NCBI RefSeq assembly: GCF_947494055.1
Contig: NZ_CANLTR010000026.1
Coordinates: 1 to 48,765 of the forward strand
From: an uncultured Jannaschia sp.
GTDB taxonomy: Bacteria; Pseudomonadota; Alphaproteobacteria; Rhodobacterales; Rhodobacteraceae
DNA: 48,765 bases
Reading direction: 5' to 3'
Numbering within the stretch: the first letter of the stretch is position 1; each line of letters opens with the position of its first letter. The notes below the pieces were generated by a model that saw only the letters and a list, made by a program, of their open reading frames with translations, was not told the DNA's origin and did no database searches. Position numbers and translations under genes: made by a program. This document shows, one piece after another, positions 9,163 to 17,651 of this stretch.

Positions 9163-9266
9163 GTGGAGATGCCTTTCGCTTCCGTCGGCTTTCCACCGTG
9201 AGAATCACGAGGAAACGCCGAGGATTAAGAGGTAGTCCCTCTAGCCACTGTAGCTTCAAGAAGTAA

Positions 9267-9695
9267 TCAGGCGCCGATCTTCTGGTGGGCCGTCAGACAC
9301 TCGGAATGGTCCCGCAGTACCTCCAGGACGCGGCAGTCGGCAATCGTGTCGCCCGTGCAGCCCGCGATCATCCGCTTCAGTTCCTTCTCCAGCGCTCTGA
9401 GCCGGAGAATGCGCTCCTGCACATGCCTGAGTTGCCGCTGCGCAATGGAGTCCGCATCGACGCAGGATCGGTCCGGATTGTCGGCGAGATCGAGAAGCTC
9501 GCGGATCGCTTCGAGTGAGAAACCGAGCTGCCGGGAGTGGCGGATGAAGGACAGTCGGTCGAGATCGGCCTCTCCGTACCGACGCTGACCTCCGGCCATC
9601 CGCCCCGGCTCGGGCAGCAGACCGATCTGCTCGTAATAGCGGATGGTCTGGACCTTGGTCCCGGTCTTCTGTCCTAAGTTACCGATGGTGATCAT
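9267..9695 (-). CDS. MerR-family metal sensor (CadR/PbrR-like)
   Basis: 142 residues from the ATG at 9695, preceded by GGAGGCGCGG; an in-frame start at 9749 would run through the operator and is unlikely. The product begins MITIGNLGQ and shows the MerR winged-helix motif TIRYYEQIGLLPEP...GQRRY. The dimerisation helix follows residue 80. Cysteines at about 78, 113, 121 and 133 fit the divalent-metal pattern of CadR/PbrR-type sensors more than Cu(I) CueR. It probably senses Zn, Cd or Pb and controls the operon of which it is the first gene. Confidence 0.87.
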   Translation of the reverse strand: MITIGNLGQKTGTKVQTIRYYEQIGLLPEPGRMAGGQRRYGEADLDRLSFIRHSRQLGFSLEAIRELLDLADNPDRSCVDADSIAQRQLRHVQERILRLRALEKELKRMIAGCTGDTIADCRVLEVLRDHSECLTAHQKIGA

Positions 9696-9708
9696 CCGCG
9701 CCTCCGTG

Positions 9709-9731
9709 AAACATACAGTTCTGGTAGGTTT
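9709..9731. promoter_or_regulatory. MerR-type dyad operator
   Basis: Imperfect inverted repeat with half-sites AAACATAC and GTAGGTTT (7 of 8 positions complementary) around a 7-base centre, directly upstream of the merR start at 9695. MerR regulators bind dyads of this kind between the promoter elements. The element is seen; its binding by the adjacent regulator is inference. Confidence 0.5.
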
Positions 9732-9815
9732 GGAGCCGGAGTTCGGCAAGATGCCGAAGGCGAGCTACGAAGAGCTTATGGCACGGCAGACATCCGGACG
9801 CCCGGCGACGCGCAC

Positions 9816-10211
9816 GTGGAGCAGCCGGCAATCCTGGATCGACTGCAATGCTGGGCTCGCGAGGTGAAGCGCGATGTCGTGGCGCTATACCTCGCTGCCC
9901 GTGATCCGCGGGTGCCTTGGACAGCGAAGGCTGTTGCAGCCTGCGTGGTCGCCTACGCTTTCAGCCCGATTGACCTCATTCCAGATTTTATCCCGGTGCT
10001 GGGCTATCTCGATGATGCGATCCTCGTGCCGCTCGGGGTCCTGTTGGCCGTCCGGCTTGTGTCGTTTAACTTCTTAAATGAGTTGAGAAGAACGGCAGAC
10101 AGGCGGAGGACGCTTCCCCAGACTCGTGCAGCTGAGATCACGGTGATCTTGGTATGGATTGTGGCCGGTGCTGCGATCTTGAGATGGATCAGCACTTTGT
10201 CTTGGCCGTAA
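9816..10211 (+). CDS. YkvA family (DUF1232) membrane protein
   Basis: 131 residues. The DUF1232 signature AYAFSPIDLIPDFIPVLGYLDD is complete and is followed by a hydrophobic segment, with another near the C-terminus. Function of the family is not established. It begins with GTG at 9816 about 85 bases beyond the merR operator and on the opposite strand, so it could share the divergent control region. No strong ribosome-binding site is visible, so the start is uncertain. Confidence 0.8.
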   Translation: MEQPAILDRLQCWAREVKRDVVALYLAARDPRVPWTAKAVAACVVAYAFSPIDLIPDFIPVLGYLDDAILVPLGVLLAVRLVSFNFLNELRRTADRRRTLPQTRAAEITVILVWIVAGAAILRWISTLSWP

Positions 10212-10349
10212 CTCTCAACTGTGGCGGGGTGCGCCCTTATGGCTGGACAGGATCTCACCGCAGTTTTGACCGGCTGGCAGATATTGTCGATCTCGTACTG
10301 AACCGGCTGAGACAGCGCGCTGCCGCGGCGCCGGTTCCCGGCCCGGGAC

Positions 10350-10520
10350 ATGGCGTTCACGGACGAGGAGATCGCATCCTTCGAGGCGTTCCAGCGTGGT
10401 CGAGGCCAGTCGACGGACCTTGCCCACGCCCCGGCCCGGGACCTTCTTGCCTTCATGGAAGACACTGCGCGGAAGGGCGATGAGATGCTCGCAGCGGGCC
10501 GGGATGCGCGGCAAGCTTGA
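10350..10520 (+). CDS. possible 56-residue protein, unrecognised
   Basis: Open frame beginning MAFTDEEIASFEAF and ending DARQA, acidic and probably helical, lying in an otherwise empty 416-base interval between ykvA and the VPLPA-CTERM gene. No family recognised and no clear ribosome-binding site. The rest of the interval holds nothing I can support. Confidence 0.25.
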   Translation: MAFTDEEIASFEAFQRGRGQSTDLAHAPARDLLAFMEDTARKGDEMLAAGRDARQA

Positions 10521-10627
10521 ACGCGAGCGCGACTGGAGAGACGCGATCTCGAACCCCAGTGTGATAGCTCATCCCCGGGAGGACCGACCCGGCTGGGTCG
10601 ACCCTGTTATTACGTCGATCAGAGAGG

Positions 10628-11185
10628 TCAGGCTGTCTTCTTCGCGCGCGCGGCGAGACCGCCGGCGCCGATGGCCGACAGCAGCAGCAGACCCGCGGCC
10701 GGGACCGGGACTGGCGACGGCATGGGGGCGGCGTCGGTCGTGAAGGTCAGGTTGACGAAGGCCCGCTTGGTGTTCTGCCCCGGAACGGTTTCGTTGAAGA
10801 AGAACGAGAACATCGTCCCCGCCGAGAACGAGCGGTTGTCGAGGAACCCGGTCGCGTTGGTGACGTTGCCGCGCACGTTGATGGTCTCGAACGTCATGCC
10901 GGACCCGGCGTCGAACCCGAACCGGATGTTGCCGAGATCGTTACCGGCGGCGTAGCCGTTGCCGGTCACCGAGAAGTTGTCGACGACGACGTTGTCCAGG
11001 ACATCGAAGTCGAAGCGGACCCTGTCCTCGACCGCGTCGTTGTCGTCGTCGATGAGACCGGCTAGGTTCATCGTGCCGCGGGCGCCGAAGGCGCCGTTGG
11101 CGAAGACGTCGATCACGGCAGCCGAGGCCGCGGTGGAGGTTGCTGCGGCAAGGGCGGCAGCGGTAAGCAGAACTCTAATACTCAT
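10628..11185 (-). CDS. VPLPA-CTERM sorting domain protein
   Basis: 185 residues, exported. Signal peptide at about 1-22 ending in TAASAA. The secreted body is rich in Asp, Asn and Gly with no Cys. The C-terminus carries the sorting signal PVPVPAAGLLLLSAIGAGGLAARAKK: a Pro-Ala motif, a hydrophobic helix and a basic tail, the VPLPA-CTERM variant of PEP-CTERM recognised by a proteobacterial exosortase. Expected to be processed at the outer surface or in exopolysaccharide matrix. AGGAAACA precedes the ATG. No exosortase gene is in the window. The role of the mature domain is unknown. Confidence 0.88.
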   Translation of the reverse strand: MSIRVLLTAAALAAATSTAASAAVIDVFANGAFGARGTMNLAGLIDDDNDAVEDRVRFDFDVLDNVVVDNFSVTGNGYAAGNDLGNIRFGFDAGSGMTFETINVRGNVTNATGFLDNRSFSAGTMFSFFFNETVPGQNTKRAFVNLTFTTDAAPMPSPVPVPAAGLLLLSAIGAGGLAARAKKTA

Positions 11186-11308
11186 TGTTTCCTATCCTTC
11201 GAGTAAAAAATTCAATTCAGAAAATTGTCTTATAAAATGGCGTCAGAATTTCCGACGCTCTTTGGAGCATAGGTCGAAAGACCTCGGGCTGTAGACGAAT
11301 TTGCATAA

Positions 11309-11632
11309 ACTTTTAACCTCCCCGGGAAAGACAACACGAATGTCCGGCTTCCCATCACCGACGAGAGCCAGCTCTCCGACCCGCGGATCAGCCTCGTGGA
11401 CGCCGACCTCGCGGGCCTGCCGCCGGTGACGATCATCAAGGCCGAGATCGACCCGCTCCGGAGTGACGGCACGATGCTGGCCGACGCCATTGAGGCCGCC
11501 GGTTCGCCCGTCGAGCAGCGCACCTTCGACGGCGTCACGCACGAATTCTTCGGCATGGCCGCGGTGGTCGAGGACGCCGCCGCGGCGCAGGACTACGCCG
11601 TGGAACGGATCGAGGCCGATCTCTCCGAGTGA
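11309..11632 (+). pseudogene. alpha/beta hydrolase (HSL-type esterase), C-terminal fragment
   Basis: The frame opens just after a stop at 11306-11308 and reads as the last 100 or so residues of an alpha/beta hydrolase-3 esterase. It includes DPRISLVDADLAGLPPV, AEIDPLRSDG with the catalytic Asp, and GVTHEFFGM with the catalytic His. The nucleophile Ser domain and oxyanion HGGG motif are absent. There is no native start; a GTG at 11396 opens a 78-residue frame but is unlikely to give a functional enzyme. It is a relic at the border of the accessory region. Confidence 0.7.
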
Positions 11633-11804
11633 CTTCGGTCCAGGCGGCGGGCATGACCCGTCGCCCGGATCCTGTCCCGTCGGTCGGATCAAGACTGGAT
11701 ACCGCGTCTCGTTAAAAGCACGGGGTTCGACACGAGTCCGGTTGAACTACGCAAGCTCCTCTATGGCGGCGTTTCCGGCCGTGCCCTGCCCTGACCGTGG
11801 TCAC

Positions 11805-13990
11805 TCAGGCCAACAACGTCAGCCGGTCGGGCGAGGCCATGAACGTCCGCACCTCCGCGCGGGGACCAGCTGGCTGATCAGGTAGCCCTGGACTTGGTGG
11901 CATCCTTCCCGCTGGGCGAAAGCCCGCTGCGCCTCGGTCTCGACGCTCTCGATCGTCACGCGCATGCGCAAGTCGGCGGCAAATGCGGTGATTGCCCGAA
12001 CGATTGCCACGCTGCCTGCATCGTGGGGAAGCTGCCTGACGAAGGACTAGTCGATCTTGATCTTGTCGAACGGGAAGCGCCGCAGGTGGCTCAGCGACGA
12101 GTAGCCCGCGCCGAAATCGTCGAGCGCGATGCGGATGCCGAGCCGTCGCAGCTGGTGCAGGTTCTCGTAGGTGCGCGCGTCGTCGCCCAGAAGGGTGGTC
12201 TCCGTTACCTCGAGTTCGAGCCGTCCGGCGGGCAGCCCGGTGACGGCGAGGACCCGCGTCACCTTGCGCACGAGGTTCGGGTCGCCGAGTTGCACCGGCG
12301 AGAGGTTGACGGTGATCGAAGTCTGCTCTGGCCAGCGGGCCGCCTCTGCGCAGGCCATTTCCAGCACCTGTGCGCCGATGGCGCCCACGAGGCCGACCTC
12401 CTCGGCGAGCGGGATGAAGAGGCCGGGGGAGATCATGCCCTGCTCGGCATTGGTCCAGCGCGCGAGCGCCTCGGCGCCGACGACCGCGCCGCTTGTGGCA
12501 TCGATCATCGGCTGGTAGAAGACTTCCAACTCGCCCCGTTCGATTGCCTGACGCAGGTCGCGCTCCAGATCACTCCGACGTTGGGCGTCCTTGAGAAGAT
12601 GCGGCTCGAAGACGCAAGCCCGTCCGCCGCCGGCCCGCTTGGCGCTGTCGCAGGCGAGCGCGGCGTTCCGCGGCAGGGCTCCCGCATCGGAGGCAGCGTC
12701 TTCGAGACAGGCGATGCCAACGCTCGCGGATATCTCGAGCGTCTGGCCGGGCATCTCGAACGGCGCATGCAACGCCTCGAGGATGCGGCCGGCGAGGTCC
12801 GTCGCCTCCTCGCGTGACGCGATTGCCAGGATCACGAACTCGTTTCCGCCGATGCGGGCGACGATGTCCGTCCTGCCCCCGCAGCCGCGCAGCCGGTCCA
12901 CGACGGCGCGCAACACCTCGTCGCCGGTGGCTTCCCCGAACGTGTCGTTGACCCGTTTGAAGCGGTCGAGATCGATCGCGAGCAGCGCGAGGCTTGCGGC
13001 CCCGGTCACGCTCCGCGCGGCACGAGCCTGCGGGATGTCGGCAAACCGCGCCCGGTTGACGAGGCCGGTCAGGGCATCGGTGTAGGCGAGCCGCCGGATG
13101 GTCGTCTCGTTCCGCAGCTGCGCACGCTGGTCGCGGATGGCGAAGACAGCCCGGCGTCGGCGACCCACCGAGACTTCGCTGCGCAGCACGTGCACGGGAA
13201 TGGGCTTGCCGCCCAGGGCGACAAGGTCGGCCTCGTGCTCTTCTCCCTCGGGCGAATCGTGGAGGGCCGCACCTGGTACGAAGTCGGCGATCGGTCGGCC
13301 GACCACGTCGCCCTCCGACGCACCGACGAGCCGCGCGAAGCTCTGGTTGGCGACGAGGATCGTCGTGTCATCGCAGACTGCCAATCCTTCGACTGCCAGG
13401 TTCGAGACGTCGAGTATCCGAGCCCAATCGCGCCGCACCTGCGCCTGTGCCTGCAGGCTGAAGCGCATGCCGAGGAGCGCCAGGCCGATGAGGCCGAGGC
13501 AAATGGCGGTCACGACCGGCGCGCCTGCCTCCGGTGATACCGACGTTGCCGGGAGGCCGATCCGCGGATCGTAGACTGGCGTCATGGCGGCCATTCCGCC
13601 AGCACGGAGGACGGCGATCGCCGCGAAAAGGAACGGCGCGGCGAGTCGGCGGCGCACGGACCGACGCTCGCCCGCCGCGACGAGCGCCAGAGCGAACAAG
13701 GTGATGCCGAGGCCGGCGCTGCCGAACGCGAGGGACAGGTCCCACCGGAACGTTCCGGAAATCCGGTAGCCCGTCTGCCCGACGTAGTGCAGGAGTGCGA
13801 CGGAGAGGCCGAGCAGCACCCCCGCGAAGACCCGTCGCCGCCGGTCGCGCCGCCCGACGACGAGGTCCATGCTGAGGGCGATGACCGCGATGACCGCGAC
13901 GAGCGACTGGATCGTCGTGAGCACGTCGAAGGCCGCGGGCAGGCCCGGCCGGTAGGCTAGAAGCGCCACGATGTGGCCTCCATCTGATCG
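11805..13990 (-). pseudogene. MHYT-PAS-GGDEF-EAL protein, broken
   Basis: Remains of a membrane cyclic-di-GMP protein. In order it shows MHYT-like membrane segments (LLHYVGQTGYRI, GGMAAMT), a PAS domain, a GGDEF domain with the degenerate motif GGNEF, and an EAL domain with GAEALARW. Three lesions are visible. The 5' end is lost where family sequence begins abruptly near HIVALLAYRPG, next to an IS3-family remnant. An in-frame TAG (complement of 12047-12049) falls after DKIKID where the frame continues SFVRQL. A single-base deletion near 11845 shifts the last 17 codons, which in the other frame read EVRTFMASPDRLTLLA. GGNEF suggests the cyclase was already weak. Probably non-functional. Confidence 0.8.
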
Positions 13991-13999
13991 TCGTTCCGA

Positions 14000-14419
14000 A
14001 TGTGTTATGGGCCGTAATTCATCGCCAAAGCCGTTCGGGACTGGATCGCCGCGGTCGGAGCGAAGGCGGCATTCATCGAATCTGTCGGTCGGGCGATCGA
14101 TCCATCGGATCGATCTGTGATCCTCCCAACCCCTCGGGAGAACGGATACTGCGAAATCTTTAATTCGAAGCTCCGCAACGAACTTCTGAGCGGGGAGATA
14201 TTCTATCCCCTTGCCGAGACGCGCGTCGTGATCGAGGCATGATGGATCCATCACAGCACGGCGCGGCCTCACTCGACGCCGGGCTATCGGCCACCAACGC
14301 CAGCAGTTCTCTGGTCGTCTCACAGGCGGGGATCACCCCCGCTCCGGGTATCCACCTTGGAGCCGAGAGACCCGTCATGCACCAAGACTGAAACTGGACC
14401 ACCCAATAGTGACAGGCCA
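14000..14419 (+). mobile_element. IS3-family remnant (orfB 3' end and right terminal repeat)
   Basis: Degenerate C-terminal part of an IS3-family transposase OrfB: FIAKAVRDWIAAVGAKAAFIE, then ENGYCEIFNSKLRNELL with the last catalytic Glu, then RPHSTPGYRPP. In-frame TAA and TGA codons and a short insertion show decay. The segment ends in TGGACCACCC through GACAGGCCA (14395-14419), which resembles an IS3 right inverted repeat. The left part of the element is missing, replaced by the junction to the broken GGDEF-EAL gene. An imprecise deletion probably removed both 5' ends. Confidence 0.75.
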
Positions 14420-14480
14420 TTTGACTTCGGCAACATCTACGATTACCTTCACCATATTTGGTTATTTTGAAAGCAGATGA

Positions 14481-14762
14481 ATGCGAGACCGTCAAACGCG
14501 ATCTTCGCCGCCGCAAGCAGAGCCGCGGAGAGGCAATCCTCTCACACGCGAGTATGAAGCTCATGCGAAAGAAATTATACGAAAGGGTATGCGAGATAAG
14601 AGCGTGAGGGTTGCGGAACTTGCCGAACGTCTTCGTCAAATCGGAGTTAATATTAGCGACGGGGGCATGGCCAACAAGATAAGCCGAGGAGGCTTTTCTG
14701 CAGCATTCCTACTACAATGTATGGATGTGCTGGGCTATACTTTTAGCGAACAGAACAAATAA
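14481..14762 (+). CDS. DUF6471 domain protein
   Basis: 93 residues. From residue 24 on it matches the DUF6471 pattern: EAHAKEIIRKGMRDKSVRVAELA, then NKISRGGFSAAFLLQCMDVLG. The domain looks like a helix-turn-helix fold and is common on plasmids, phages and genomic islands, where a regulatory role is presumed but not shown. The first 23 residues are basic and not conserved in my memory of the family. It lies just beyond the IS3 remnant and opens an AT-rich stretch, so it was probably acquired. Confidence 0.7.
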   Translation: MRDRQTRSSPPQAEPRRGNPLTREYEAHAKEIIRKGMRDKSVRVAELAERLRQIGVNISDGGMANKISRGGFSAAFLLQCMDVLGYTFSEQNK

Positions 14763-14787
14763 TTAGCGAGCTTCTTAGAAAGTACAT

Positions 14788-15372
14788 CTATAGAATACCT
14801 ATGACTCCTATCACAATGCCAATCGCGCCAACAACATAACCACCGACGGCAGTCCATCGTTCTTTTTTCGCGTCGCGAATAAGGTGAGGCTCTTGTGCCT
14901 TAAATGCATTGTAAAGTTTAACAATTGCAGGCAAGTCTGTTCCTTGTATCGTAGAATAAATCGCATCTCTGTTGTTACGATCTTCTCGAGATACAGCAAT
15001 TTTAGACCTCACTTGAACCAGCTGCCCATACACATCCGACCAGTTCGGAAAGCAACTGAGAACTCTAGTAGCTCCCAGATTACTTACAGCAATTTCTAAA
15101 TCCATCACGATTTTCGAAGTTGCAGCATCTATGGCATCGTGCCTGGCTCGAAGGCAATCCATTTTAGCATCTCGAAGAAGGTCAAGCGACTTAGCAGGGT
15201 CTGGCAACCGAAGTTGCTTTGCTTCAACTAATTTTCGCCCTGCATAGCGAAGTTCATAGATTGCAGGGCTAACAACTTCTCGATTAACTTGTTCCGCCAG
15301 CTTGATAGCGGACTCGGCCTTATCCCATTCCTCGCCTACACTAAGGTAGGCGAGGTCAAAATCATCCTGCAT
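14788..15372 (-). CDS. hypothetical protein with C-terminal membrane anchor
   Basis: 194 residues, mostly helical, with a single hydrophobic segment at the extreme C-terminus (VGGYVVGAIGIVIGVIGIL), so probably tail-anchored. I recognise no domain. Base composition is clearly poorer in GC than the flanking genes, a sign of transfer. It begins six bases after the stop of the small gene at 15379-15588 and is probably cotranscribed with it. Confidence 0.6.
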   Translation of the reverse strand: MQDDFDLAYLSVGEEWDKAESAIKLAEQVNREVVSPAIYELRYAGRKLVEAKQLRLPDPAKSLDLLRDAKMDCLRARHDAIDAATSKIVMDLEIAVSNLGATRVLSCFPNWSDVYGQLVQVRSKIAVSREDRNNRDAIYSTIQGTDLPAIVKLYNAFKAQEPHLIRDAKKERWTAVGGYVVGAIGIVIGVIGIL

Positions 15373-15378
15373 GTATGC

Positions 15379-15588
15379 TTAGGCTTTCTCGACGGCTCTT
15401 TTCAAACGACCCATCGACTTATCCGCAGCACGAGACGTCTTACTAAGGTCTCGTCCCGACATGACGTCACCGCTCTGCGCTGCAACGCTTCCACGACACT
15501 GCTTGCTGATGATCTTCATCGTGGCCGCACGTTTGGCCTTTTTGTAGTCTCGCACGGTCAACCAGTCCAAGACGTTTTTCATGATCAT
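15379..15588 (-). CDS. small basic hypothetical protein
   Basis: 69 residues, highly basic (MIMKNVLDWLTVRDYKKAKRAATMKI and a Lys/Arg-rich C-terminus), possibly nucleic-acid binding. No family recognised. First gene of an apparent two-gene unit with the tail-anchored protein. AT-rich like its partner. An in-frame ATG two codons downstream is an alternative start. Confidence 0.5.
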   Translation of the reverse strand: MIMKNVLDWLTVRDYKKAKRAATMKIISKQCRGSVAAQSGDVMSGRDLSKTSRAADKSMGRLKRAVEKA

Positions 15589-15848
15589 ACCTTACTTACG
15601 CGCTATATAAATTTCGAACGAAAGGAAGTATGCCGCTTGCCGTCCTTGGTCAAGCCTCCCCAGTCTCCTTAGATGGTACGCCCACCTAGCGCTACCAGCA
15701 AACGATTAATCCAGTGTTAAGTTCCCAGTCTAGCGTCAACAGGAAGGTGATAATAACCATAAATGGTGACTTTTCGCCGTACTGCCGGAAACACATCGTG
15801 TATCGGTTCTGCGCCTGCTACTTGAGGCGTGGCATTCGTCATTCAGCC

Positions 15849-17147
15849 CTACGCAGCCTGCAATATCGGGCGCCCTTCTTGGACGTATGCCTTCGACTCG
15901 TCGGCCGGCGATCTGGTAGAGGCGTCCTCGATCAGCACGGCCATCTCCGGCGTGCTGATGCGACCCGGCTGGGTGACGTGGAACGCACCCTTCTGCGCCT
16001 GCGGCACCGCGCGGGCCGTCATCATCCGGACGATCGTGAATGCGGCCGTGGCGCAATGGGAGACGATCGTCGTGTAGAAGAGCGCCTGAGGACCCAGAGC
16101 GTTCATCAGCACGCCCGCCAGCAGGGGACCGAAGATCGAGCCCACGCCGAGGACCATGAGGATGCCGCCCGAGGTCTGGATGAAGGCGCCGGGCGCGGCG
16201 TGATCGTTGGCATGGGCCATAGCGACGGGATAGATCGCGAGCGACGTCGCACCGAAGAGGGCGACGACGATCAGGTTCGTCCATTGCCCGTGCGGCGCGA
16301 GGAAGATGAACGCCGCGTCGGCGGCCACCGCCATAAGGCACAGGCCCAAAAGCACGATTCGGCGGTCCATCCGGTCAGACAGGATGCCGACCGGGATCTG
16401 TGACAGCGCGCCCGCCATTACGGGCACGGCGGCGAAGAGGGCGACGACCGTCAGGCCCAATCCGACCTGCTCTGCGTAGACGACATGCAGGGTGAAGAAG
16501 GAAGAATTGGAGATGCCGAGCATGAAGGCGGCGAAGACGGCCACGGGAGAGTTCCGCCACAGACCAGCCAGATCGAGCCGGACCACGACAAGGGGCTGCG
16601 GCGCACCGGATGTCGTCAACGCGACCGGCACGAGCGAGAGGCAGTAGAACGCCCCGGCAAGAACGAAGAGTACGTGCCCCTCGATCGGCGCGAATGTCAG
16701 GGCCATTTGTCCGGTCGTCGTCGCGGCGAGGCCCACCATGGTGTAGATACCGAACACCTTGCCGCGCAGCCGCGCCTCGGTCCGCTCATTCAGCCAGCTT
16801 TCGACGATCATGGCCGCCCCCGCGAAGCAGAAGCCCGACAGCGCGCGCAGCACGACCCAAGCAGCGGGATGGATCAGGAGAAGCGACAGGAGCACCGCCA
16901 TGCCCGCCAGGGCGGACATGAGAGTGAAGGCGCGGATATGCCCGATGCCGGCGACAAGGCGCGGCGTCGCGAGACAGCCCGCGACGTACCCGATCGCCCA
17001 TCCCGTCCCGAGCAGGCCAAGGGCGATCGCGCCGAACCCTTCCAAGCCGCCCCGGACCGGCAGGATCATACCATTCAGGCCACCAGCGAAAAGGAGAATG
17101 GCGGACCCCAGAAGGAGGGCGCTTACGGACTGGAGGCTTTTGACCAT
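15849..17147 (-). CDS. MFS transporter (YcaD-like)
   Basis: 432 residues from the ATG at 17147; two further in-frame ATGs upstream would add up to 15 residues. Twelve transmembrane segments are visible. Features include GLLGTGWAIGYVAGC in the first half, the SGFCFAGAAMIVESWLNERTEARLRGKVFGIY segment typical of the YcaD branch, and SQIPVGILSDRMDRR between TM8 and TM9. The substrate is unknown. The gene appears intact despite lying among mobile-element debris, with normal high-GC codon use. Confidence 0.88.
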   Translation of the reverse strand: MVKSLQSVSALLLGSAILLFAGGLNGMILPVRGGLEGFGAIALGLLGTGWAIGYVAGCLATPRLVAGIGHIRAFTLMSALAGMAVLLSLLLIHPAAWVVLRALSGFCFAGAAMIVESWLNERTEARLRGKVFGIYTMVGLAATTTGQMALTFAPIEGHVLFVLAGAFYCLSLVPVALTTSGAPQPLVVVRLDLAGLWRNSPVAVFAAFMLGISNSSFFTLHVVYAEQVGLGLTVVALFAAVPVMAGALSQIPVGILSDRMDRRIVLLGLCLMAVAADAAFIFLAPHGQWTNLIVVALFGATSLAIYPVAMAHANDHAAPGAFIQTSGGILMVLGVGSIFGPLLAGVLMNALGPQALFYTTIVSHCATAAFTIVRMMTARAVPQAQKGAFHVTQPGRISTPEMAVLIEDASTRSPADESKAYVQEGRPILQAA

Positions 17148-17341
17148 TCTGATCTCTCGGCGCCGCATCGAGACCGCTCGATGCAGGACCATGGCGCGCC
17201 GCCATCTTGCGCATCAGTGGTGGAGATCCGGTTAACCACGAACGGCTGGCGAACCGTGCAGATCGTTCTGAATTACCGGTCATGCCGTGATCGTCGCATG
17301 ATTAGGCCTCCGAGCTGAGGATAGGGCATGCAGTCGATACC

Positions 17342-17517
17342 GGCCGATTGGGTTGAAAAACCCCCTCGACCCGCGTCTGCAGGTCCTGGACCAGAACTCT
17401 GTTCTACCGAAGGTCGAATTTACCCCATTTTCGGGGTATTTTCGTCGTCAACCAAAACGGGCGTTCTAATACTTCAGGCCGTTCTGAGCCTACCCGAGTT
17501 TTTCAACACAATCGGCC
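17342..17517. mobile_element. MITE-like element with IS1182-type ends
   Basis: A 176-base non-coding segment bounded by 20-base inverted repeats that differ at one position. The left end is at 17342-17361 (GGCCGATTG then GGTTGAAAAAC) and the right end is its complement at 17498-17517. The inner GTTGAAAAACTCG matches the right end of the IS1182-family copy at 24859-26383. The interior has no reading frame. It probably is a non-autonomous derivative mobilised by such a transposase. No clear target duplication is seen. Confidence 0.6.
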
Positions 17518-17651
17518 CATGGACGAAGCCGCTCCGCGGCATTGGTGCTTTTTGGCTTATGGCGTGAGCCGCCTGTAACGGTGGGCGTTTTGTGATGCGG
17601 CCGACCTGGCTGACGATTGGGACCTTCTCAATCATCAGACAGGAGGTTCCC

